DNA from: Brachybacterium sp. EE-P12
Lineage (GTDB): Bacteria; Actinomycetota; Actinomycetes; Actinomycetales; Dermabacteraceae
Reading direction: 5' to 3'
Assembly: GCF_003711805.1 (NCBI RefSeq)
Contig: NZ_QXCP01000003.1
Coordinates: forward strand, 1-64,000
DNA: 64,000 nt
Shown here: positions 49,946 to 57,218 of the stretch, piece by piece
Position numbering within the stretch: the first letter of the stretch is position 1
Layout: each line of letters opens with the position of its first letter
The notes under the pieces: model-generated
Told to the model about the DNA's origin: nothing
Databases searched by the model: none
Seen by the model: the letters and a program-made list of their open reading frames with translations, nothing else
Made by a program: the position numbers and the translations under genes

Positions 49946-49971
49946 GGGCGCCGCCGACCTCGGCGGCGCCC
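49946..49971 (-). promoter_or_regulatory. Intercistronic hairpin between binding-protein and permease genes
   Basis: GGGCGCCGCCGA (49946-49957) pairs perfectly with TCGGCGGCGCCC (49960-49971), leaving CC in the centre (in practice a slightly larger loop). It follows the binding-protein stop by 8 bases and has no T-run, so it more likely stabilises the upstream message or attenuates than ends transcription. Confidence 0.55.
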
Positions 49972-49978
49972 GGCTCCC

Positions 49979-51670
49979 TCAGACGGGGACGACGGTCTTG
50001 AGGACCTGGGCGTTGTCCGGGGCGGACCAGGACATCGGATAGCAGTACAGGTCCTCCTGCGTGGGCCAGCCGGTCACGCGGGAGTTGTTGTACTCGGTGA
50101 GGCTCGAGCCGATCAGCACAGGGATGTAGGGCAGCTGCTCGCTGACGATCTGCTGGATGATCGCGTACTGCTCCTTCTTCACCTCCGGGTCGTCGGTGCC
50201 GGCGGCGACGGCGAGAGCGGCGTCGACGTCGGGGTCGGAGAAGCGCGCCGAGTTCTGGTACGGGTCACCGTTCTCGCCGACGGGAACAGTCGACTCGGTG
50301 CTGAAGAACGTGTGGTAGAGGTAGTACGGATCCGGTGCCGGACCCTGGCCGAGCGAGTCGATGACCAGCTGGAACGTGCCGGTCGACTTCGCGTCGTTCC
50401 ACTCGTTCACGGAGACCTGCTGGGGCACCAGCTCGATGCCGACGGACCGGTACTGCTCGGCGAGGGTGTCCAGGGCGGTGACGAAGTCGGACCACCCGGT
50501 GGGGCAGCTGACCGTCATCGACAGCCGCTCGCCGTCCTTCGCATAGATCCCGTCGGGGCCCTCCTCGTAGCCGGCCTCCTCGAGCACGGCGCGGGCTGCG
50601 TCGACGTCCGCGTTCCACGGGGCGACGTCGATCGAGGGATCGATGAAGTCGGCGTCGCGCTCGGGCAGGGCGAAGGCAGGGGAGATGTCGGTGCCCATGT
50701 CGTAGAAGGCGAGCTTCGAGAGCTGCTCGCGATCCATCCCGAGATAGAGGGCGCGCCGCACGGCCGGATCCGTCTGCGGCCCCTCGCAGCCGAGGTCCGG
50801 ATTGCTCGCGGCGAACAGGGCGCACTGCGAGGTGGGGGAGTTCGTGTAGCTGAGATCGGGATTGTTCGCCACGTGCTCGTCGAGATTCGGCATGGAGGTG
50901 GAGGTGTAGTCGATCTCGCCGGCCAGCCACTTGTCGGTGGCGGACTGGTTGCCGGACAGGGACTGCACGCGCACTCCGCCGATCGCGGGCTTCCCCTCCT
51001 CCCAGTACTCGCCGTTCGCGTTCAGGAGATAGGACTCCGGGGTGAAGTCGCCGAGGGCGAAGGGGCCGGTTCCGACCGGCTCCTCGTTGGTGTAGGTCGC
51101 GAGGTCCTCGACCTCGCCCCAGAGGTGCTCGGGGATGATCCAGGTGCGGCCCAGCGCATTGGGCCCCTCGACGAAGGAGGGCGCCGGGTAGGTGAGCACG
51201 ACGGTCGTGTCGTCGCTCGCCTCTGCTCCTGGGGCGGTGCCGGCGGGGTTCAGGGTCTCGTTGTCCTTGATCGCGTTGAAGGTGAAGGCGACGTCGCCCG
51301 CGGTGAAGGGGGTGCCGTCCGTCCAGCTCACCCCGGAGCGCACGGCCACGGTGAGCACCGTGCCGTCCTCGTTCCACTCGAAGCTCTCGCCGAGCTGGGG
51401 CACGGGGTCCACGTCGATCGCGGCGAGCGGGTTGTAGTAGAAGAGCGGCTCGTAGATCAGGCCCTGCACCATGGACAGCACGGTCGGGGAGTGGGGGTTG
51501 AAGTTCTTGGTGAAGCCGGCTCCGGCTCCGTTGTAGCAGTTGACGATCGGCAGGTCGGCGCCGTCGCCGCTGCCGTCGTCGAGGTTGGACTGCCCGCCGC
51601 AGGCGGCCAGGGCGACGGGGACTGCGGTGGCGAGGGACAGGGTGCCGAAGGTCCGACGGGTGAGGTGCAT
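49979..51670 (-). CDS. ABC transporter substrate-binding lipoprotein (family 5, oligopeptide/oligosaccharide type)
   Basis: A 563-residue extracellular binding protein. LTRRTFGTLSLATAVPVALAAC is a twin-arginine-like signal with lipobox Cys24. The mature protein is a family-5 (DppA/OppA-like) binding protein: FNPHSPTVLSMVQGLIYEPLFYYNP, FTAGDVAFTFNAIKDN, TNEEPVGTGPFAL and WNADVDAARAVLEEAGYEEGPDGIY are landmarks. Related proteins in Thermotoga and actinobacteria bind beta-mannosides, cellobiose or other glycans as well as peptides. The downstream GH2 beta-mannosidase makes manno-oligosaccharides the leading candidate. GGAGAG precedes ATG 51670. It is divergent from the ROK gene. Confidence 0.92.
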   Translation of the reverse strand: MHLTRRTFGTLSLATAVPVALAACGGQSNLDDGSGDGADLPIVNCYNGAGAGFTKNFNPHSPTVLSMVQGLIYEPLFYYNPLAAIDVDPVPQLGESFEWNEDGTVLTVAVRSGVSWTDGTPFTAGDVAFTFNAIKDNETLNPAGTAPGAEASDDTTVVLTYPAPSFVEGPNALGRTWIIPEHLWGEVEDLATYTNEEPVGTGPFALGDFTPESYLLNANGEYWEEGKPAIGGVRVQSLSGNQSATDKWLAGEIDYTSTSMPNLDEHVANNPDLSYTNSPTSQCALFAASNPDLGCEGPQTDPAVRRALYLGMDREQLSKLAFYDMGTDISPAFALPERDADFIDPSIDVAPWNADVDAARAVLEEAGYEEGPDGIYAKDGERLSMTVSCPTGWSDFVTALDTLAEQYRSVGIELVPQQVSVNEWNDAKSTGTFQLVIDSLGQGPAPDPYYLYHTFFSTESTVPVGENGDPYQNSARFSDPDVDAALAVAAGTDDPEVKKEQYAIIQQIVSEQLPYIPVLIGSSLTEYNNSRVTGWPTQEDLYCYPMSWSAPDNAQVLKTVVPV

Positions 51671-51766
51671 CGTTGCTCTCCAGGTGACGCGGCGGTGCGT
51701 AGGGGCGGTGAGTGCGGAGCGGCGGCCGACTCCGGCCGTCGTGCGGGGGTCACTGCGATGTGACTA

Positions 51767-51787
51767 ACTTCAGTAACTTAATGAAGT
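51767..51787. promoter_or_regulatory. Palindromic operator in the ROK/binding-protein gap
   Basis: ACTTCA (51767-51772) and TGAAGT (51782-51787) are perfect arms around 9 bases, inside the only AT-rich patch of the 230-base gap (51671-51900). It is well placed for a ROK repressor controlling the mannoside operon and itself. Exact -35/-10 boxes are not clear. Confidence 0.55.
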
Positions 51788-51900
51788 GATTGGAGTATGC
51801 GACCATCTTCACGTCGCGTCAACACCGAAGCCGCTCCCGCGATCGTCACGAAGACGTCACGATCGGAGCGCACCACCGATCCGCCACAGACAGGGGTCCC

Positions 51901-52965
51901 ATGCCCGCGCTCATCTCCCGCAGCGGCGCCGCGACGGACGCCGCGATCCTCGACGCCATCCGTCGTGAACCCGACACGACCCGCATCGCGATCGCCCGCG
52001 CGCTCGGGGTCACGCCCGCGACCGTCACGAACTCGGTGAAGCGGCTGCTCGCCGACGGGCTCGTGGTCGAGAGCGGACGCGCCCGCTCCACCGGCGGGAA
52101 GCCCGCCTCCCTCCTGCGGGTCTCCACCACCTCCCGCTGGGCCATCGGCTGCACCGTCGAGAGCGACCGGATCGCACTGGTCGCCATGGGGATCGGCGGG
52201 GCCCTGCGCGGGCGGGTCATGATGCCGTTGCGGCCCGCAGCCAGAGCCGAGGAGATCCTCGACGAGCTCGAGCGGGCCCTGCGATCACTGGGTGCGCTCG
52301 AGAGGACCGAGCGAGCCGCTTTCCGGGGCATCGGGCTGGCCGATCTCCGTCCCGGGTCCGAGGGGATCTCGGCGCTCATCACGCATCTCGAGGAGCTCAC
52401 CGATCGCCCCGTCGTGCGCGGCACCCCTGCCGTGTGCGCCGGCCTGGGAAGCGAATGGGTGGGCGAGCAGCCTGGCGGTGAGCCCTGGCTGACGGTCCAC
52501 CTCGGCCCCACCGTCGGCATCGCGCTGCTGATCGACGGCCGGCCCCTGCTGCCGTGGGGTGGGGCGAGCGGCGAGCTGGCGGTCGACGGCGGCGGCATCG
52601 CCGCCGACGTGGACCGGGCGCTCGCCGCCGGGCTCGCCTCCCGGATCCACCTCGACGCCGCCGAGCAACGGGTGATCACCGCCCATGCCCGGCTCACCGA
52701 GGCCGCCGCGCACGGGGACTCCGATGCGACGACGATCGTCACCGAGGGGGCGACGTGCATAGCCCGCGCCGTGGCCGGGCTGATCGCGCCGCTCGGGGTG
52801 CGTCGGGTGATGGTCAGCGGGACCAGCGTGGCGATGGCCCCGCGGCTCTATCTCGAGGCGATGACGGCCGTGCTGCCCGACGAGACCCGGCTGCGGGTCT
52901 CGACCGTGCAGCCCCATCCCTGCGCGGTGGGGGCGGCGGCACTGGCCCTTGCGCACCAGGACTGA
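51901..52965 (+). CDS. ROK-family-like transcriptional regulator with degenerate sugar-kinase domain
   Basis: A 354-residue regulator. The MarR/ROK-type winged HTH is at about 12-65 (AILDAIRREPDTTRIAIARALGVTPATVTNSVKRLLADGLVVESG). The rest follows the ROK fold (WAIGCTVESDRIALVAMGIGG, GIGLADLRPG, GAASGELAVDG-like segment), but two ROK hallmarks are missing. The ATP-binding D-x-G-x-T is degenerate, and the zinc motif C-x-C-G-x-x-G-C is absent, so it is a sensor rather than a kinase. ATG 51901 follows AGGGG; an upstream ATG at 51790 lies in the operator region and lacks a site. It is divergent from the oligosaccharide-binding protein gene and convergent with the GH42 gene. Confidence 0.82.
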   Translation: MPALISRSGAATDAAILDAIRREPDTTRIAIARALGVTPATVTNSVKRLLADGLVVESGRARSTGGKPASLLRVSTTSRWAIGCTVESDRIALVAMGIGGALRGRVMMPLRPAARAEEILDELERALRSLGALERTERAAFRGIGLADLRPGSEGISALITHLEELTDRPVVRGTPAVCAGLGSEWVGEQPGGEPWLTVHLGPTVGIALLIDGRPLLPWGGASGELAVDGGGIAADVDRALAAGLASRIHLDAAEQRVITAHARLTEAAAHGDSDATTIVTEGATCIARAVAGLIAPLGVRRVMVSGTSVAMAPRLYLEAMTAVLPDETRLRVSTVQPHPCAVGAAALALAHQD

Positions 52966-53027
52966 GCGACGCCGCGACCGGGCGACACGGGTGAAGGTCC
53001 GGAAGGGGCAGGTCGAACTGTGCTGTG

Positions 53028-55073
53028 TCAGTCCTCCACGAGCTCGACCGGGGCATCCGGAGCGAGGGTCAGCACCGCCGCTCCGCCTTGTGCGAGACGC
53101 AGCCCGTCCCGGGCCGAGGCACCGGTGATCAGGTCGTCCCCGACGGCGCGCACCGTGAGCGGGCGCTCTCCGTGATGCAGCAGGAACAGGAAGTCCATAC
53201 CGTCCCCGCGCCGACGCACAGCCTCCAGCCCGGCCTCCGCAGCGCCGGGCAGGGTCGGACCGATGCCGAGCTCCGCGGCGATCTCTGCGAGACGGCGGTC
53301 CCGGGCCTCCTGGGTCCACCCCGCAGAGACGTAGACGGCTCTGCCCTCGCCGCGACGGGCGCGGGTGACGGCGGGCAGCCCGGCGAGGTCGCCGTGGGTG
53401 TAGCGCGCGAGCACCTCGGCGTCCTCGACCCCGAGCAGCTCCGTCCATCCCTCGACCTCGCTGCCGTCGGAGAGCGCGACCCGTTCCCCGGCGGGCAGCG
53501 GCAGCAGCTCCTGGCCGCGCACCCCGAGCAGGCGCCGCAGCCGGCCCGGGTAGCCGCCGGTCGCGATGCGGAGGTGCTCGTCGGCCAGGCCGCTCAGGTA
53601 GGTGACCACGAGCTCCCCGCCGCCCTCGACGTACTCCTCGAACCAGCTCACCTGGTCGTCGCTCAGCGGGTACTGGGCCGGGACCACCAGGAGGCGGTGC
53701 GCGGAGAGGTCAGCGAGCGGCCGGACGAAGTCCACCGGGATCCCGGCCCGCCAGAAGGAGCGGTGCGTCGCGCGCACCTCCGCGGAGTAGGTGAGGTGGG
53801 AGGAGGGGAGGTCCGGCGTCTCCAGCGCCCACCACCCGTCGGCGTGCCAGAGGATCCCGACCTCCGCCCGCACCAGCGGGCCGTCGGCCGGAAGCGCCGC
53901 GACCGGCGCGAGGCGCTCCAGGATCCCGCCGAGCCGCGCGATGGAGGCGAACACCCGCGAGCGACCTCCCGCGTGCGGGACCAGCGCACCGTGCCACTGC
54001 TCCGCTCCTCCCGCGCTCTGGCGCCATTGGAAGAACAGCGAGGACTGCGAGCCGCGGGCGATATAGCCCAGGCTGTGCCGGATCATGCGGTCCGCGCCCT
54101 TGGCCAGGGTGCGGCCGTCCACGCGGATGCCCGTCGCGTTCTGCTCCATGAGCACCCATGGCCCGCCTGACCAGGAGCGCGCCAGGTCGGAGCCGTAGGC
54201 GACGTGCGCCTCCGCATCGGGGCCGGCGGTGTCCAGGTAGTGGTCCAGCGAGACCACGTCCTCCCGCTCGGCCCAGGACCACTGCTCGAGATGGTTCCAG
54301 GTGGGCAGCATGAAGTTCGTGGTCACCGGTGCGGTCGACCCTGCGGCGCGGATCTCCTCGCGCTGCTCGACCATCGCCGCGAGCATCTCGTCGGAGCTGA
54401 AGCGGCGGAAGTCGATCGCCTGGGAGGGATTGGGCAGGTACTGGGTGGTGCGCGGCGGCGTGATCTCCTCGAAGGAGGCGTAGCCCTGGGACCAGAACGC
54501 CGTGCACCAGGCGGCGTTCAGCGCCTCGATCGTGCCGTACCGGTCCTCCAGCCACGCCTGGAAGGCGTGCTCGGCGTGCGGGCCGTGGTCGAGGGTGCCG
54601 TACTCGTTGTGCAGGTGCCAGCCGCGCAGCCCCGGATGGTGCCCGTAGCGGTCGGCGAGACGGCGGGTGATCCGTCGGGCGGCCTCCCGGTAGGCGGGGG
54701 CGCTGATCGCGTAGGTGTCCCGGGAGCCGTGGGTGAGGCGGACGCCGTCGGGGCGCACCGGCAGCGCATCGGGATGGGCGCGGGTGAACCAGGGCGGCGG
54801 CGAGGCGGTGGGGGTGGCCAGGAAGAAGCCGATGCCCGCGTCGGCGAGGCGCTCGAGGATCTCGTCGAGCCAGTCGGTGACGAACGCTCCCTCCGTCGGC
54901 TCGAGAGCCGACCAGGAGAACACCCCGAGGGTCACCGTGTTCACCCTCGCCTCCTGCATCAGGGCGAGGTCCTCCTCCCACGTGGCCCGGTCCCACTGCT
55001 CCGGGCTCCAGTCCCCGCCGAAGAGGATCTGCCCGGGGGCGAAGCCGCGGCGGTGGGCCTGCTCGACGCTCAT
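53028..55073 (-). CDS. Beta-galactosidase (GH42)
   Basis: A 681-residue glycoside hydrolase family 42 enzyme cleaving terminal beta-galactosides. The barrel begins ILFGGDWSPEQWDRATWEEDLALMQEARVNTVTLG (16-50). The acid/base is Glu157 in HLHNEYG and the nucleophile is Glu310 in VLMEQNATG. The trimerisation domain (about 395-600) and a small C-terminal beta-domain follow. No signal peptide is present. Its ATG overlaps the alpha-xylosidase stop by four bases. As the last gene of the GH3-GH31-GH42 operon it would remove galactose, for example from galactosylated xyloglucan oligosaccharides. Confidence 0.93.
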   Translation of the reverse strand: MSVEQAHRRGFAPGQILFGGDWSPEQWDRATWEEDLALMQEARVNTVTLGVFSWSALEPTEGAFVTDWLDEILERLADAGIGFFLATPTASPPPWFTRAHPDALPVRPDGVRLTHGSRDTYAISAPAYREAARRITRRLADRYGHHPGLRGWHLHNEYGTLDHGPHAEHAFQAWLEDRYGTIEALNAAWCTAFWSQGYASFEEITPPRTTQYLPNPSQAIDFRRFSSDEMLAAMVEQREEIRAAGSTAPVTTNFMLPTWNHLEQWSWAEREDVVSLDHYLDTAGPDAEAHVAYGSDLARSWSGGPWVLMEQNATGIRVDGRTLAKGADRMIRHSLGYIARGSQSSLFFQWRQSAGGAEQWHGALVPHAGGRSRVFASIARLGGILERLAPVAALPADGPLVRAEVGILWHADGWWALETPDLPSSHLTYSAEVRATHRSFWRAGIPVDFVRPLADLSAHRLLVVPAQYPLSDDQVSWFEEYVEGGGELVVTYLSGLADEHLRIATGGYPGRLRRLLGVRGQELLPLPAGERVALSDGSEVEGWTELLGVEDAEVLARYTHGDLAGLPAVTRARRGEGRAVYVSAGWTQEARDRRLAEIAAELGIGPTLPGAAEAGLEAVRRRGDGMDFLFLLHHGERPLTVRAVGDDLITGASARDGLRLAQGGAAVLTLAPDAPVELVED

Positions 55074-57124
55074 GACTCGCCCCTGACCAGACGCAGCGGC
55101 GCGGAGCCGGCGCGCGCGAACAGGCCCAGCGAATGCACGTCGTAGCGGCGGCGCAGGAAACGGCCGCCGTCTCCGGTATCGACCTCCTCGCCGTCCAGCA
55201 GGTGCACCCAGCGTCCGGCGGGCAGGTACACGTCCACCTCCCCGGTCCCGGTGAAGACCGGGGCGACCAGGAGGTCCTCGCCCAGCATGTACTGGGTGTC
55301 CAGGGTGCGGCAGGCGGGATCCTCGGGGAACTGCAGCACCATCGAGCGCATGAGCGGCGCGCCCGTGCGGGTGGTCCGGTCAGCGGTCTCCAGGAGGTAG
55401 GGCATGAGCGTCTGCTTGAGCGTGGTGAACTCGCGCATGACCTCGACGGCCTCCTCGTCGAACAGCCACGGCACGCGGTACGAGTTCGAGCCGTGCAGGC
55501 GGGAGTGGGAGCTGAGCATCCCGAAGGCGACCCAGCGCTTGAACACCGTCGGGTCCGGGGTGCCCTCGAAGCCGCCGATGTCATGGCTCCAGTAGCCGAA
55601 TCCGGAGGAGGTCAGCGACAGCCCGCCGCGCAGAGACTGCGCCATCGCCACATAGGTCGACTCGCAGTCCCCGCCCCAGTGGATCGGGAACCGCTGCCCA
55701 CCGGCCGTGGCCGAGCGGGCGAAGACGACTGCCTCCCCCGTCCCGAAGCGCCGCTCGAGCAGTTCGAACACCGCCTGGTTGAACCGGGAGGTGTAGTAGT
55801 TGTGCTCCCGCAACGGGTCCGAGCCGTCGTGCCAGCGCACCCCGTCCACCGGGATGCGTTCGCCGAAGTCGGTCTTGAAGCTGTCCACGCCGTCATCGAG
55901 GAGCTTCTCGAGCGCGCTCGTGTACCAGGCGGTGGCCTCGGGGTTCGTGAAGTCGACGAGCGCCATCCCGGCCTGCCACAGGTCGCTCTGCCAGATCGAC
56001 GGCTCGGGTCCGTCGTCCTTCAGGAGCAGGTAGCCCTTCTCCGCGCCCTCGGCGAACAGGCGGGAGCGCTGCGCGATGTACGGGTTGATCCACACGCTCA
56101 CGTGCAGGCCGCGATCGTGGAGCTTGCGCAGCAGCCCGCGCGGGTCCGGGAAGGTCGCGGGATCCCAGACGAAGTCGGACCAGTGGAAGCCGCGCATCCA
56201 GAAGCAGTCGAAGTGGAACACGCTCAGCGGGATACCGCGCTCGGCCATGCCGTCCACGAAGGACAGCACCGTCGCCTCGTCGTACTCGGTGGTGAACGAG
56301 GTCGACAGCCACAGACCGTAGGACCAGTCGGGGACGGCGGGCGGGCGGCCGGAGCGGGCGGTGTAGCGGTCGAGGACCTCGAGCGGGGTGCCGCCGCCGT
56401 AGACCTCGTACCGCAGTCGCTCTCCGGGCACGGAGAACTGGGTGGCGGAGACGTTCTCGGAGCCCACCTCGAAGGACACCGGGCCGGCATCGTCCACGAG
56501 CACGCCGTAGCCCCGAGAGGACAGGTAGAAGGGCACGTTCTTGTAGGCCTGCTCGGAGTTGGTGCCGCCGTCGGCGTTCCAGATGTCGATGCTCTGCCCG
56601 TTCTTCACGAAGGCGCCGAAGCGCTCTCCGAGTCCGTACACGTGCTCGCCGACGTCCAGGGACAGCTGCTCGTGGACGAAGGGGCCCTCGCCCTCGACCT
56701 GTGCGTACCCGATCGAGCGCTCGGTCGAGGAGGTGAGGACCTCCCCGTCCCACAGGTAGTCGACATGCCACGGCCCGGACAGGGCGATCCGGGCTGTCAG
56801 GCGTCCCGAGGAGAACTCGACGACCTCCCGCTCGTCATCGCGATGGATCCGCGGGGTCACCGGGGCGTCCTCGAGGACGAAGCGGGGGCGGGACTGGCGG
56901 TGCCCCGCGAAATGCTCGATCTCCACGGCGATGACGTCCTCCCGCGGGGCGGCGAAGCTGACCGTGATGACCGGGGTGTTCAGGGTGTCCCCGCGCGTGA
57001 GGATCCGTGTGACCGGTGCGTGCACGCGCAGCTCGTCGCCGCGCTGCTCGACGTCGTGCACGCCTGCAGGTCGCTGCAGCGTCACCCCGTCGCGGATCAG
57101 CCAGTAGCCATTGGTGAATTTCAT
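55070..57124 (-). CDS. yicI: Alpha-xylosidase (GH31, YicI type)
   Basis: A 684-residue glycoside hydrolase family 31 enzyme. The nucleophile is Asp419 in SFKTDFGERIP, the motif specific to alpha-xylosidases, and the acid/base is Asp486 in IHWGGDCEST. Both positions agree closely with E. coli YicI. The N-terminal beta-domain (about 1-230, including FHGLGERFG-like VYGLGERFGAFVKNGQ) and C-terminal beta-domains are present. There is no signal peptide. GAGGAG precedes ATG 57124. It removes alpha-xylose from the non-reducing end of isoprimeverose-like units, fitting xyloglucan oligosaccharide breakdown with the adjacent beta-galactosidase and GH3 enzyme. Confidence 0.94.
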   Translation of the reverse strand: MKFTNGYWLIRDGVTLQRPAGVHDVEQRGDELRVHAPVTRILTRGDTLNTPVITVSFAAPREDVIAVEIEHFAGHRQSRPRFVLEDAPVTPRIHRDDEREVVEFSSGRLTARIALSGPWHVDYLWDGEVLTSSTERSIGYAQVEGEGPFVHEQLSLDVGEHVYGLGERFGAFVKNGQSIDIWNADGGTNSEQAYKNVPFYLSSRGYGVLVDDAGPVSFEVGSENVSATQFSVPGERLRYEVYGGGTPLEVLDRYTARSGRPPAVPDWSYGLWLSTSFTTEYDEATVLSFVDGMAERGIPLSVFHFDCFWMRGFHWSDFVWDPATFPDPRGLLRKLHDRGLHVSVWINPYIAQRSRLFAEGAEKGYLLLKDDGPEPSIWQSDLWQAGMALVDFTNPEATAWYTSALEKLLDDGVDSFKTDFGERIPVDGVRWHDGSDPLREHNYYTSRFNQAVFELLERRFGTGEAVVFARSATAGGQRFPIHWGGDCESTYVAMAQSLRGGLSLTSSGFGYWSHDIGGFEGTPDPTVFKRWVAFGMLSSHSRLHGSNSYRVPWLFDEEAVEVMREFTTLKQTLMPYLLETADRTTRTGAPLMRSMVLQFPEDPACRTLDTQYMLGEDLLVAPVFTGTGEVDVYLPAGRWVHLLDGEEVDTGDGGRFLRRRYDVHSLGLFARAGSAPLRLVRGES

Positions 57125-57194
57125 CGGAGTACTCCTCGGAGGTGGACTGCTCGGGCGTCCAGGTGTCCTGGTGCGCGGGGTGAGGGGGCGGTGT

Positions 57195-57211
57195 CCCGGC
57201 GATCGGCCGGG
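57195..57211 (-). promoter_or_regulatory. Small hairpin between GH3 and GH31 genes
   Basis: CCCGGC (57195-57200) pairs with GCCGGG (57206-57211) around GATCG, in the 94-base gap directly after the GH3 stop. It is a weak candidate for message processing or partial termination. Confidence 0.3.
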
Positions 57212-57218
57212 TCGGTGA

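Noticed and set aside
49946-49971. Rho-independent terminator ending the operon after the binding-protein gene
   Set aside because: There is no T-run on the minus strand, and the following four genes are tightly packed with no promoter seen before them, so full termination is unlikely.
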